Positions 56,026 to 64,000 of a stretch of DNA of 64,000 bases are shown one piece after another. The translations under genes were made by a program, and so were the position numbers. The stretch covers positions 5,670,501 to 5,734,500 of the forward strand of contig NZ_CP107942.1 of NCBI RefSeq assembly GCF_036053395.1. Reading direction: 5' to 3'. This stretch comes from Actinoplanes sp. NBC_00393. Its GTDB lineage: Bacteria > Actinomycetota > Actinomycetes > Mycobacteriales > Micromonosporaceae. The notes under the pieces were generated by a model. That model saw nothing but the letters and a program-made list of their open reading frames with translations. It ran no database searches and was not told where the DNA came from. Every line of letters starts with the position of its first letter. Position 1 is the first letter of the stretch.

Positions 56026-56841
56026 TCAGGCCAGGTTCTTGCTGGTGACCGTCCAGCGGGTGCCGGAGCACAATCCGCAGTTCGGGCCGGTGAAGAGGGC
56101 ACGGGCGCTCTGGTCGCCCTTGAGCTGCCACCTCAGCCAGGCGGAGCCGACTCGGCCGTACTCGCCGCCGTTGGTCTCGGCGAACGTGCCGTAGTGACCG
56201 ACCGGCAGGTGCCCGAGGAAGGCGGGCAGTCCGGCGGGCAGGCGGCCGTAGTCGTCGACAGCGTTGGGGTACGCGATGTCGTCCGGCCCGCCGGTGAAGT
56301 AGGCGACCGGGGCGTGCAGCCGGGTGAGCTGGGCGTTGTTGCGGTCGCTGAGCAGGCCGCTGTTCCAGAACACCGAGGTGTCGACGCGGCTGTCGGCGCT
56401 GGCTTCGACGGCTTCCAGACCGCCGCAGGACTGTCCCATCACCGCCACCTTGGTGGTGTCGATCTTGCCGCGGTAACGGGAAGCGAGCCGCGTGTTCTCG
56501 GCGATCGCCCAGTCGATGGCGTCGATGAGCATGTCGGCGTCGGTGCTGCCGGTGCCGCCGGGCCGGCCGTTGGCGATCACCAGGAAGCCGTGCGAGGCGA
56601 ACTCCTTGAGGATGTTCTCGAACCAGGTGCCGTCGGCGCGGCAGGCGCCGTTGCCCCAGACGACGATCGGCAGCAGCCCGGCCGGGAGCGTGTCGGGGCG
56701 GTAGATGGTGTGGTTGTAGAGGCGGATGGTGGTCTCGTAGTCGGCGGCATAGGGGCCGGAGCCGCCCGGCGCGGCCTGAGCCGGACTCGCGACGGACAGC
56801 CCGGCGGTGACGATCAGCAGAAGCACGAGAAGTCGTCTCAT
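56026..56841 (-). CDS. Secreted alpha/beta hydrolase
   Basis: A 271-residue exported enzyme with signal peptide (RRLLVLLLIVTAGLSVASPAQA). The nucleophile motif is VMGQSCGGLEA, the Asp is in TGGPDDIAYPNA and the His is in VGHYGTF. A VVWGNGACRADGTWFENIL oxyanion segment and Cys pairs (GPNCGLCSG at the C-terminus) suggest an extracellular, disulfide-stabilised esterase, broadly like dienelactone or polyester hydrolases. ATG at 56841 or the GTG just before it are both possible; neither has a clear ribosome site. The substrate is unknown. Confidence 0.85.
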   Translation of the reverse strand: MRRLLVLLLIVTAGLSVASPAQAAPGGSGPYAADYETTIRLYNHTIYRPDTLPAGLLPIVVWGNGACRADGTWFENILKEFASHGFLVIANGRPGGTGSTDADMLIDAIDWAIAENTRLASRYRGKIDTTKVAVMGQSCGGLEAVEASADSRVDTSVFWNSGLLSDRNNAQLTRLHAPVAYFTGGPDDIAYPNAVDDYGRLPAGLPAFLGHLPVGHYGTFAETNGGEYGRVGSAWLRWQLKGDQSARALFTGPNCGLCSGTRWTVTSKNLA

Positions 56842-56897
56842 CACAGAGACAGTCGTCGATGTATTGCCCTCGCGAATCGGCGAAATCGCCGGTGCCG

Positions 56898-57848
56898 TCA
56901 GCGCTCGATGTGAGCCACCGGCGCGATCACCAGGTCGTGCATCCGCCAGTCGAAGGAGCGGACGAACTCCTCGAGGGTGGCCAGCCGCTGCACCAGGCAG
57001 TCGGTGTCCGGCCGCGGCACCACCAGCAACTCCCCGACGAACACGTGCCCCTCGTCGCGCAGCCGCAGCCAGGCGTCGGCGATCCAGTCGTGGTCGCGGA
57101 CCGCGGCGAGCAGCTGGTCCGGCAGCGGATGCGGCCGGCTGCCGTCCACCACCCGCGGCCGGTCGTCCATCAGGTCGGCCACCGCCCCGCGGGTCGTGCG
57201 CACACCGTCGCGCACGATGTCACCGCCGATGACCAGCGCCGCGACAGCGTCCGCCCACCACAGCCCGGCACCGATGCCGAGCACGCCGAGGATGGCCGCG
57301 CCGGCGGTCAGCCAGTCGGCCCGGTTCATCTCGGCGTCGGCGAACAGCACCTTGTCGTGGAGGTCCCGCGCGATGCGCTGCTTGATCCGGCCGAGCAGGA
57401 TCGCCGGGACCATGGTGGCGAACAGCACCGCGATCATCAGCCAGCCCAGCCAGAACGTCTGCCCGAACACCTCGACCAGCCCGATCGGCGCGCGTTCCCG
57501 GGCGAGCAGCCGCATCGCCGAGTCGTAGACGACGTAGGCGCCGAGGCCGAGCAGCGCGACCGAGCCGGCCAGGAACGCGACGCTGACCGAGCGGTGGTAG
57601 CCGTACGGGAACCGTTCGGTGGGCCGCCGGTCGCGGTAGCGGGCGGCGATCAGGAACGCGGCGGGCGGGACCAGGCCGAGCATGTCCTCGATCCAGGCCG
57701 CCTTCATCGCCTGCGACTGCCCCAGCGTCACCGCGAGCAGACCGACCGCGACCAGGAAGAACACGATCGTCCACCACTCCAGGCGGACAGCTTTGCGGTG
57801 CAGGGCGGCCTTGTCCGGCGGCAGCTCGAACCGGTCGTAGGGCTTCAC
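56898..57848 (-). CDS. Cation diffusion facilitator (CDF) transporter, degenerate metal site
   Basis: A 316-residue protein with about six membrane helices (25-210) and a cytoplasmic C-terminal domain, the plan of CDF efflux proteins. The helix-V metal motif, normally HxxxD, reads MNRAD (ADAEMNRADWLTA), so the His is Met. The helix-II site reads WIEDMLG. These changes may alter the metal or abolish transport. The GTG at 57848 overlaps the stop of the upstream binding-protein gene (GTGA). GGCGGAG precedes it. Coupling of a CDF transporter to a solute-binding lipoprotein is unusual. Confidence 0.82.
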   Translation of the reverse strand: MKPYDRFELPPDKAALHRKAVRLEWWTIVFFLVAVGLLAVTLGQSQAMKAAWIEDMLGLVPPAAFLIAARYRDRRPTERFPYGYHRSVSVAFLAGSVALLGLGAYVVYDSAMRLLARERAPIGLVEVFGQTFWLGWLMIAVLFATMVPAILLGRIKQRIARDLHDKVLFADAEMNRADWLTAGAAILGVLGIGAGLWWADAVAALVIGGDIVRDGVRTTRGAVADLMDDRPRVVDGSRPHPLPDQLLAAVRDHDWIADAWLRLRDEGHVFVGELLVVPRPDTDCLVQRLATLEEFVRSFDWRMHDLVIAPVAHIER

Positions 57849-58546
57849 TTCTCCGCCTCCGCCAGCAGCGCGGTCACGTCCTCGTGCCGCAACGAGAGCA
57901 GGAACCGCTCGACCTCGACCTGCCAGCCGTTCTCCCCCGGCGGCACCGCCCACACGTGGTCGGCCGAGCCGGTCTCATGGCCGGTCTCGCGTAACCCGAG
58001 CTCAGCGACGCGCCACTCGCCGACCACCACCGGTAAACCCTCCTTGCCGGTTATCTCGGGAACGGCGACGACCTGCGCGTCCTCGGCCGTCATCACGGCC
58101 ACCTCGGCGGTGCCGGCCTGCACGGCCACGCGTACCCCGGCGAGGTCGTCCGGGACCGTGGTGCCGGCCGGTGCCGCCACCAGCGTGCGCATCGTGACAT
58201 AAGGCCTGGTCAGCGACGCCTGCTCGATCCACGGCGACTTCGCGTCCAGCCCGCCGATCACCAGATCGAGGACCCGGTCCTTCAGCGCCGGCATCAGCGC
58301 GGACTCCGAGCCCGGATACCATTCGACACGCGCCTCCAACCGCTGCGCCAGCCGCTTGACCAGCGCAACCTCGGCCCCGGCCGGCTCACCGGAATCGGTG
58401 GTCCGGGTCCACGGCTCGTTCTCCGCGACACCCACCCGCAGCACCCCGCCACGCACGTCGGCCAGCGTCTGCCCGGTGTCGCGCGGCCAGCCGCACCCGC
58501 CCAGCAGCCACAACACCGCGGCCAGGGCCGCGACGATCCTGCGCAT
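57845..58546 (-). CDS. Solute-binding lipoprotein (SBP family 3)
   Basis: A 233-residue lipoprotein with the lipobox LLGGC near residue 18. A bacterial extracellular solute-binding family 3 fold follows: VLRVGVAENEPWTRTT, AEVALVKRLAQRL, DLVIGGL and GVRVAVQAGTAEVAVM. The family binds amino acids or serves as a receptor domain. No ABC permease or ATPase lies nearby; instead its stop overlaps the CDF transporter start, so the pair may sense or chaperone a ligand. GGGAGG lies 4 bases before the ATG at 58546. Confidence 0.85.
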   Translation of the reverse strand: MRRIVAALAAVLWLLGGCGWPRDTGQTLADVRGGVLRVGVAENEPWTRTTDSGEPAGAEVALVKRLAQRLEARVEWYPGSESALMPALKDRVLDLVIGGLDAKSPWIEQASLTRPYVTMRTLVAAPAGTTVPDDLAGVRVAVQAGTAEVAVMTAEDAQVVAVPEITGKEGLPVVVGEWRVAELGLRETGHETGSADHVWAVPPGENGWQVEVERFLLSLRHEDVTALLAEAEK

Positions 58547-58655
58547 CCCGCCTCCCAAACCCCCGAGGTCAAAGGCTGCCACAACCATTCCGGGTACGCG
58601 TATGCGACTCACCGCCGCTTGCGGGACGCGAGCAACTGCCATGCCGGGCCGCAGC

Positions 58656-58676
58656 GCGGCCGCCGGGCTTGAGCAG
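58656..58676 (-). repeat. Right arm of a 21-bp inverted repeat pair
   Basis: GCGGCCGCCGGGCTTGAGCA followed by G is the exact reverse complement of 55080-55100. It lies just beyond the stop codon of the flavohemoprotein-like gene, within GC-rich repeat-like DNA. Confidence 0.7.
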
Positions 58677-58685
58677 GGCTGCCGC

Positions 58686-59795
58686 TCAGCTGTCGGTGAA
58701 CGCGTCGTACCGGATGCGGGTGGACGGGATGCTCATCTCGGCGAGCCGGCTCAGGGTGGCCCGCACCATCGGCGCGGCCCCGGAGACGTAGAAGTCGTGG
58801 TCGCGCCACGGGCCGTGCCGGGACAGCACGTCGTGGATCTTGCCCTGCTCCCCCCGGAAGCCCGGCTCGTCGCTGACCGCCCGCACGATGCTCAGCCACG
58901 GGTACCGTTCGGCGATCCGGTCCAGGTTCTCCTGGTCGTAGAAGCCGTCGCTGCGCCGCTCGCCGCGGAACAGGTGCACCCAGCGGGTCCGGTTGTACTT
59001 CACCAGCTCACCGAGCAGCGCCTTCGCCGGGGCCAGCCCGGTGCCGCCGGTGACCAGCACGACGTCGCGGCGCGACGCGGTGTCCAGCGTCATCGAGCCC
59101 ATCGGAGCGGCCAGGCGTACCGTGTCCCCGGCGCGCAGCCGGCGCACCAGCGCGCTGGACACCCACCCGGCCTCGGCCGCCCGCACGTGGAACTCCAGGG
59201 TGCCGTCCGGCTGCGGACTGTTCGCGATCGAATAGGTGCGCCACATCCGCGGCTTGTACGCGCACTCCAGGCTGACGTACTGCCCGGCGCGGAACGTGAA
59301 CGGCTGCCGCGGCCGGCAGGTGAACACCGCGATGTCGGCGCCGCGCCGCTCGTGGCTGAGCACCTGCGCATCCCAGTACGGCGGCTCGTCGTCCTCGGCC
59401 GCGCCCGCGATCATCTTCTCCGCCATCAGGTCGTAGACGTCGCTCCAGACCTGCTCGTAGACGTCGTTCCACCGCTCGCCGGCGTGGGTCCGGATCGCGT
59501 CGAGCAGACACACCTTGACCTGGGCGTAGTGTTCCGGCCGCACGTCGTACTTGCGGTGGTCCCGCCCGAGGGAGCGCAGGTGCTCGTCGAGGCGTACCGG
59601 GTCGTCACACATCCGCACGGCCGCGACGATCGCGGCCAGCAGCCGGTCGCGTTGCACCTGCATCTGCACCGGGAACATCTCGCGCAGATGCGGGTAGGCC
59701 AGGAACAGCCGCGCGTAGAAATGCTCCACTACCCGGTCGCTGCGGTCCTCGACCAGGCTCCAGCTCTCCTTGAGCACGTTCGTCAGGTCAGCCAT
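58686..59795 (-). CDS. Globin-reductase, flavohemoprotein-like
   Basis: A 369-residue fusion of a globin (1-135) and a ferredoxin-NADP reductase-like module (150-369). The globin part starts LTNVLKESWSLVEDRSDRVVEHFYARLF, and the proximal His region is HRKYDVRPEHY. The reductase has FAD-binding RMWRTYSIANSP and NAD-binding VTGGTGLAPAKALL. Such enzymes detoxify nitric oxide to nitrate with NAD(P)H and oxygen. The linker contains a Trp-rich acidic stretch. The ATG at 59795 was chosen because the globin A-helix follows at once. A second start 8 codons upstream exists but has no support. Confidence 0.9.
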   Translation of the reverse strand: MADLTNVLKESWSLVEDRSDRVVEHFYARLFLAYPHLREMFPVQMQVQRDRLLAAIVAAVRMCDDPVRLDEHLRSLGRDHRKYDVRPEHYAQVKVCLLDAIRTHAGERWNDVYEQVWSDVYDLMAEKMIAGAAEDDEPPYWDAQVLSHERRGADIAVFTCRPRQPFTFRAGQYVSLECAYKPRMWRTYSIANSPQPDGTLEFHVRAAEAGWVSSALVRRLRAGDTVRLAAPMGSMTLDTASRRDVVLVTGGTGLAPAKALLGELVKYNRTRWVHLFRGERRSDGFYDQENLDRIAERYPWLSIVRAVSDEPGFRGEQGKIHDVLSRHGPWRDHDFYVSGAAPMVRATLSRLAEMSIPSTRIRYDAFTDS

Positions 59796-59937
59796 CGCCC
59801 TTCCCCGGCGGTCGGTCACGGCATCGGTCGACGCTGATCAGCGTCGCCGCCCCCGCCGGGTGCCGCCGCACACCGTGTGCGACGGGCACTCAGTCATAAC
59901 GGGCGAACCTGTGGGACCCGGCCGGAAAGGACTCCCG

Positions 59938-60558
59938 TTGACCACCTCCCAGGGCGAGCGCATGCTCCAGGAAACCCTCGGCACCCGCCCGCGCGCCGAA
60001 CGCTTCTACCGCCGGCAGATGCTGGACCACCTGAACGAGCCGATGCGCGAGTTCATCGGCCGCCAGCGGATGATGTTCCTGGCCACCAGCGACGGGAACG
60101 GCGCCTGCGACAGCACGTTGCGTTCCGGGCCGCCCGGTTTCGTCACCGTCCTGGACGCCCACCGGCTGGCCTGGCCGGAGTACCGCGGCAACGGCGTGCT
60201 GGCCAGCCGCGGCAACATCCTGGAGAACCCGCACGCCGGTCTGCTCTTCGTCGACTTCCTCGACGAGGTGATCGGCCTGCACGTCAACGGCCGGGCGTCG
60301 CTGGCCTCCGCGCTGCCGGACGTCGCTGCCACACCGGGACGCCGTGTCGAGCAGTGGGTGGTCGTCGAGGTCGAGGAGGCGTACATCCATTGCGCCAAGA
60401 ACATCCCCCACCTGCAGCCGGTCACCGACCGCCCACGCCCGCTGTCGCGCCGATCCGATTTCTTCTCGGTCGCCCGGGCCCGCCCGGCGGTGCCGGCGCC
60501 CCGGGCCCGCCGTGCGGCCCTGCATCTGCTGCTGCGTCAGCTATGGCGTCACCGGTAG
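59938..60558 (+). CDS. Pyridoxamine 5'-phosphate oxidase-like flavin protein
   Basis: A 206-residue split-barrel protein. It has the family pattern MREFIGRQRMMFLATSDGNGACDST, GPPGFVTVLD, GNGVLASRGNILENPHAGLLFVDF and a conserved His/Asn patch near HCAKNIPHL. Such proteins bind FMN, F420 or haem and act as small-molecule oxidases or reductases. A TTG at 59938 is preceded by GAAAGGA at a good distance; an ATG 8 codons later is the alternative. It is divergent from the flavohemoprotein-like gene, so the two may share a stress-related promoter. The C-terminus is Arg/Ala-rich. Confidence 0.85.
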   Translation: MTTSQGERMLQETLGTRPRAERFYRRQMLDHLNEPMREFIGRQRMMFLATSDGNGACDSTLRSGPPGFVTVLDAHRLAWPEYRGNGVLASRGNILENPHAGLLFVDFLDEVIGLHVNGRASLASALPDVAATPGRRVEQWVVVEVEEAYIHCAKNIPHLQPVTDRPRPLSRRSDFFSVARARPAVPAPRARRAALHLLLRQLWRHR

Positions 60559-60565
60559 GTCGTCT

Positions 60566-61360
60566 TCAGGATGTCGTCGTCGTCAAGACGTCGTCCAGGA
60601 ACGCCAGCACCGCCGGTCCTGCCGGGTCGACCAGGTGGCCGCCGGGCACCCGCTCGTGGCGGACCCGCGGCAGGATCTCGGCCAGCGCGCGGTCGGCCGC
60701 CCGGAACGCCGCCGGCGAGTCATCCGCCGAGATCAGCAGCGTGGGCAGGGTCAGCCCGGCCAGACTCGCGGCATCCGGGACCGTCCAGTCACCGTTGATC
60801 TCGGCGAGCACGGCCGGCCCGTTGCTGCGGAACAGCTCGTGGATCTCGGCCGGCAGTTCCTTCCAGCCGTCGTCGCCCAGCATCTCCCGGGCGAAACACT
60901 CGGCCGCGACACCCGGCCCGTCCGCCCGGGCGATGTGATTGATCCGGCCGGTCACCGCCCGCCACCACAGCCGCATCGACGCCGACAGCGCGGGGATGGC
61001 CGGTTCCAGCAGGATCAGCGCGGTCGCCACCGACGGGCAGCGCCGGGCCAGTTCCAGCGCCACCTCACCGCCGTAGCTGCGGCCCACCATCACGGCCGGC
61101 AGCGCATCCAGTTCACGCAGCAGCGCGTACGCATCATCGGCATGCTGCCCGACCCCGGTCCGCCCGGACCCGGCCCCGCGTTCGCTGCGCCCGCCGCCGC
61201 GCCGGTCGTAGAGAATCAGCCGCCCCCGCGCCGACAGCTCCGGAACCGCGCCCTCCCACAGCCGCGCCGAACTCCCGGTCCCGTGAATCCCCAGGATCGG
61301 CGGCCCCGCCCCGTACTCCTCATAGCACAGGGTGACCCCATTCACCCTGACCGTAGCCAT
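60566..61360 (-). CDS. Alpha/beta hydrolase
   Basis: A 264-residue hydrolase with HGTGSSARLW (oxyanion), VGRSYGGEV (nucleophile Ser), SADDSPAA (likely Asp) and PGGHLVD (catalytic His). It starts MATVRVNGVTLCYEEYG, the usual first strands. The residues upstream of 61360 in the same frame look non-coding. It is cytoplasmic by lack of a signal peptide. It converges on the PNPOx gene with only 7 bp between stops. Substrate unknown; the closest types are general esterases or haloperoxidase-like enzymes. Confidence 0.88.
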   Translation of the reverse strand: MATVRVNGVTLCYEEYGAGPPILGIHGTGSSARLWEGAVPELSARGRLILYDRRGGGRSERGAGSGRTGVGQHADDAYALLRELDALPAVMVGRSYGGEVALELARRCPSVATALILLEPAIPALSASMRLWWRAVTGRINHIARADGPGVAAECFAREMLGDDGWKELPAEIHELFRSNGPAVLAEINGDWTVPDAASLAGLTLPTLLISADDSPAAFRAADRALAEILPRVRHERVPGGHLVDPAGPAVLAFLDDVLTTTTS

Positions 61361-61410
61361 GCCTGCACAGTACGCCGCCGCATCGACCCCCATCAGATCT
61401 GTTGGGCGAC

Positions 61411-61737
61411 TCAGGCGCACGTCACACAGCAGCGGGCGAACGGCCGCGCAACGAGCCGCTCCTCGGCGATCGGCTGTCCACATCGTTCGCAGATGCCGTA
61501 GGTGGCCGCGTCGACCCGGCGCAGCGCGTCGTCGACCTCGGCGATCCGCTCCCGTGCGGCGGCCAGCAGCGCGGTCAGCTGGGCGCGCTCGAAACCGATG
61601 GTGGCGCCCTCCGGGTCGTGTTCGTCATCCGCATTGGAATCCCGCGACGCCACGAACAGCGCTTCCAGATCGCGGGCCAGGATCGCCGCCTCGGCTTCCG
61701 TGCTCGCCCGTAGTCGCAGCAGCTCATCCCGCACCAT
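61411..61737 (-). CDS. TraR/DksA family zinc finger protein
   Basis: A 108-residue protein with a coiled coil (RDELLRLRASTEAEAAILARDLEALF) and a C4 zinc finger: CERC and the Cys pair in RCCVTC close to the C-terminus. The middle has a DE-rich turn (DSNADDEHDPEGATIGFE), where DksA inserts an acidic tip into the RNA polymerase secondary channel. Actinobacteria carry several such proteins; the function may be redox or stress control of transcription. The ATG at 61737 has GGAG immediately before it, too close for normal use, so it may be leaderless. Confidence 0.88.
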   Translation of the reverse strand: MVRDELLRLRASTEAEAAILARDLEALFVASRDSNADDEHDPEGATIGFERAQLTALLAAARERIAEVDDALRRVDAATYGICERCGQPIAEERLVARPFARCCVTCA

Positions 61738-61827
61738 CTCCGCAGCCTAACGAGGGTGCCCCCTGCCGCACGGCATGATCGTCTACTTTGTGCGATGCGT
61801 TCCTGCCCCCGACTTGAGGACAATTCC

Positions 61828-63579
61828 TTGCGCAGATCACTCCGAGCCCGGGTCGGGCTCGCCATCCTGTCCGGTGTCCTGGCCGCCGGTGCGCTGACCG
61901 CCCCCGCGGCCGCCGCCGAAGGCACCGCCATCGCCGGCACTGTCACCGATGCATCCGGCCAGCCGGCGGCCGCGGTCTTCGTGATCGTCGAGAACGTCGA
62001 CGGGAGTGCCAACTACCTGCAGACCGACGAGAGCGGCGCCTACTCGGCCAGCGTCTCGCCCGGCTCCTACCGGGTCTCGTTCCAATGGAACGCGCACACC
62101 CAGTGGGCACATCAGCGAGTCACCGCTGACACGGCGAACATCTTCGCGGTCGCCGAGGGCGAGACCGTACGGGTCGACGACCAGCTGCTGGCACCCGGCG
62201 CCGTGAACGGCCACATCACCAAGGCGGACGGCAGTCCCGTGCCCGGAGCATGGGTCACCCTGCGACGGGACGGCGTGCCGATCGTCGGCGCCACCACTGA
62301 CGAGAACGGCTTCTACTCCATCGGCGAAGCACTGCCCGGCGAGTATCAGGTGGCGTTCGAGTGGAACGGCCTTCACCACCTGCCGGACACGGCCACCGTG
62401 GCCGCCGGCACGACCACCACAGTGAACGGTTCGCTGCCGCAGGAGACGACGCTGCTCGTCAAGGCCGTCGACTCGGTCACCGGGGCGCCGGTGGGCGCTT
62501 TCTGCGTGGAGGCGTGGGACCTCGAGGAGGCGGTCTGCAGTGACGCGGGCGACGCTGTCTCGGTCACCGGACTGTCGGCCGGCCAGGCCCGCTTCAACGT
62601 GGTGCCGAGCGGCTCCGACTACTACCTCGCCGAGCGGAGTCTGTCCGCCACCCTGACCGCCAACGAGGTCACCACGGTTACGGTGCCGCTGGTCTTCGGT
62701 GGTCAGATCGCGGTCAACGCCACCGACCGGGCTTCCGGGCAGCCGGTCGACCGCACGTGCTACCTCATCCGGGCGATCGGGCGCCCGGGGAACTTCAGCC
62801 AGGGCTGCACGGCCGCCGACGGCGCCGGGAAGCTCGACCGGCCGGTCGCGCCCGGGACGTACGAGGTCTTCGTGATCGCCCCGCGCGCCTACGGTCACCA
62901 GTGGCTGGGCAAGTCGGGCGGCACGGGCGACCAGAAGCAGGCGGCCCGGATCGTCGTCAAGCCGGGCAGGACGGCGAAGACGCCGACCGTGCTGCTCGAC
63001 CCGCCCGGCACGATCACCGGCGTGGTGACCGGAGCCGACGGCACGCCGCTGAAGGGTGTCGGCGTTCACCACCATGCCCGCTCGCTCCACGAGTGGGACG
63101 GGGTCAACACGGACGCCTCCGGTCGCTACGTGATCAGCGGGCTCGGGCCGTACGCCTGGCCGCTGAACTTCTCGGGCAGCAACACCCACCCCGATCAGTG
63201 GTCCGGGAACGCGGGAAACCGCTTCCAGGCCGTCAAGATCCCGGTCACCGCGGGCGGCAGCAGCACCTATGACATCAAGCTGGCGAAGGGATCGACGCTG
63301 CGCGGCACCATCAAGCCGGGATCCCCGGAGGTACGGCTGATCGCGCACAACGCGGCCACCGGCGACCCGGTCGGCGTCTTCCACGGCTACGACGACGGCA
63401 ACGCCGTGACGTCGTACGAAATGTCGCTGATCGGCCCTCAGCAGGTGAAGATCCTCTGGGATCTGTACGACGGGACCGACGGCAAGACGTGGCACGCCGG
63501 CGCGACCGACATCAGCACTGCTACCAAGGTCGGCATCCCGGCTTCCGGGGTGAAGAAGCTCAACCTGACGCACAAGTGA
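61828..63579 (+). CDS. Secreted protein with repeated carboxypeptidase regulatory-like (Ig-type) domains
   Basis: A 583-residue exported protein. The TTG at 61828 was chosen because TTGAGGA lies 7 bases upstream and a signal peptide (ARVGLAILSGVLAAGALTAPAAAA) follows. About five to six beta-sandwich repeats then occur, each opening like GTVTDASGQPAAAVFV or GHITKADGSPVPGAWV and closing with a YSASVSPGSYRVSF-type strand. This is the carboxypeptidase-D regulatory fold. A late repeat reads GTITGVVTGADGTPLKGVGVHHH. No catalytic domain is visible, so it may bind surfaces or glycans. It ends in a hairpin shared with the next gene. Confidence 0.82.
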   Translation: MRRSLRARVGLAILSGVLAAGALTAPAAAAEGTAIAGTVTDASGQPAAAVFVIVENVDGSANYLQTDESGAYSASVSPGSYRVSFQWNAHTQWAHQRVTADTANIFAVAEGETVRVDDQLLAPGAVNGHITKADGSPVPGAWVTLRRDGVPIVGATTDENGFYSIGEALPGEYQVAFEWNGLHHLPDTATVAAGTTTTVNGSLPQETTLLVKAVDSVTGAPVGAFCVEAWDLEEAVCSDAGDAVSVTGLSAGQARFNVVPSGSDYYLAERSLSATLTANEVTTVTVPLVFGGQIAVNATDRASGQPVDRTCYLIRAIGRPGNFSQGCTAADGAGKLDRPVAPGTYEVFVIAPRAYGHQWLGKSGGTGDQKQAARIVVKPGRTAKTPTVLLDPPGTITGVVTGADGTPLKGVGVHHHARSLHEWDGVNTDASGRYVISGLGPYAWPLNFSGSNTHPDQWSGNAGNRFQAVKIPVTAGGSSTYDIKLAKGSTLRGTIKPGSPEVRLIAHNAATGDPVGVFHGYDDGNAVTSYEMSLIGPQQVKILWDLYDGTDGKTWHAGATDISTATKVGIPASGVKKLNLTHK

Positions 63580-63582
63580 GCT

Positions 63583-63616
63583 GATGGGGCCGTCGCGGCT
63601 ATGCGGCGGCCCCGTC
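63583..63616. terminator. Bidirectional hairpin terminator
   Basis: GATGGGGCCGTCGC and GCGGCGGCCCCGTC pair with two mismatches around GGCTAT. It lies 3 bp after the stop of the Ig-repeat gene and overlaps the end of the converging hypothetical gene. Confidence 0.75.
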
Positions 63617-64000
63617 CTTGTGGTCCCGCGCCCAGAGGTAGTAGTCGCGTTCCAGCATCCGAGCTTCCAGCGCGAGCCGGCGTTGCCGCATCCGCGGGAC
63701 ATTCGACGGCAGCGTGATGAAGGTTTCCGGGAGCACTGCCAGCGAGGTGGTGATCCGCTCGCCGTCGACCATCCGCAGCAGCACCCGGCACTGCCACCAT
63801 GGCCGGTCGTCGCCCGGCCAGTAGTAGTCCGCCGGATCGGGGAACAGATAGTGCGTGGCCCCGGGATCCAGATGGGCTCGCAGCTCGGGGCTACCGCCAC
63901 CCAGCCCGAGCCTTCGGCGGCCGGCTTCCTCGAACAGGGCGTACATTCGGTCGCGATCCAGCGCCTTCAGGACTCGGGCCTGCCTGGGCAGAGGCTTTCG
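63599..64000 (-). CDS. Conserved hypothetical protein, 5' end beyond the window
   Basis: An open frame runs from the right window edge to 63599; 133 residues are visible, with no stop upstream of an internal ATG at 63946. The visible part is Arg/Trp/Tyr-rich: ALFEEAGRRRLG, THYLFPDPADYYWPGDDRPWWQCRVLLRM, then a basic helix near the end (RMRQRRLALEARMLERDYYLWARDH). No domain is recognised and no signal peptide is seen in this part. The 3' end lies in the shared terminator hairpin. Confidence 0.6.
   Translation of the reverse strand, partial: RKPLPRQARVLKALDRDRMYALFEEAGRRRLGLGGGSPELRAHLDPGATHYLFPDPADYYWPGDDRPWWQCRVLLRMVDGERITTSLAVLPETFITLPSNVPRMRQRRLALEARMLERDYYLWARDHKDGAAA

Overview
The window is very GC-rich DNA with dense coding, GTG/TTG starts, purine-rich ribosome sites and many secreted enzymes. 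This points to a mycelial soil actinobacterium. The protein style (tandem pectate lyases, SGNH hydrolases, DUF5701, LCP proteins) fits Micromonosporaceae such as Actinoplanes, but that assignment is inference. No rRNA, tRNA, CRISPR array, transposase or replication origin was seen. The first gene (DUF5701, 5' end) and the last gene (hypothetical, 5' end) run off the window.

Layout. 1-5.6 kb: DUF5701 tail, SGNH hydrolase, a TetR repressor divergent from an ABC exporter with a clear palindromic operator, and a uronate-dehydrogenase-like SDR. 5.7-10.4 kb: tctCBA tripartite transporter divergent from a tricarballylate-dehydrogenase-like flavoprotein. 11.4-16.5 kb: four tandem family-1 pectate lyases. 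16.6-21 kb: secreted X-Pro dipeptidyl peptidase, M28 aminopeptidase and LamG protein. 21.2-25.8 kb: patatin, SRPBCC, an RLIG1-like RNA ligase, hydrolases and a HAD phosphatase. 26.1-31.8 kb: a tightly overlapping five-gene operon encoding a small surface protein with a C-terminal sorting signal, a PIG-L deacetylase, a processive GT2, an exosortase fused to an ATP-grasp ligase, and UDP-GlcNAc 2-epimerase. 31.9-43.0 kb: one 3699-residue PKS-NRPS that ends in a domain resembling cyanobacterial acyl-ACP reductase. 43.1-45.8 kb: subtilisin, then a sterol-desaturase-type enzyme coupled to a lysoplasmalogenase. 45.9-53.2 kb: a FadR-type regulator divergent from a TetR-MFS-SDR-esterase-P450/reductase operon with matching operators. 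53.9-64 kb: LCP protein, hemerythrin, hydrolases, CDF transporter plus a solute-binding lipoprotein, flavohemoprotein-like enzyme, PNPOx protein, DksA-type zinc finger and a secreted multi-domain protein.

The best candidates for an undescribed system are the exosortase/ATP-grasp operon, which looks like a self-contained surface-anchoring and glycan module, and the adjacent divergent megasynthase with its unusual reductive release domain. The intergenic DNA also stands out: several convergent gaps carry related 61-63-bp imperfectly palindromic repeat units, and other gaps carry 8-, 18-, 24- and 72-bp tandem repeats.
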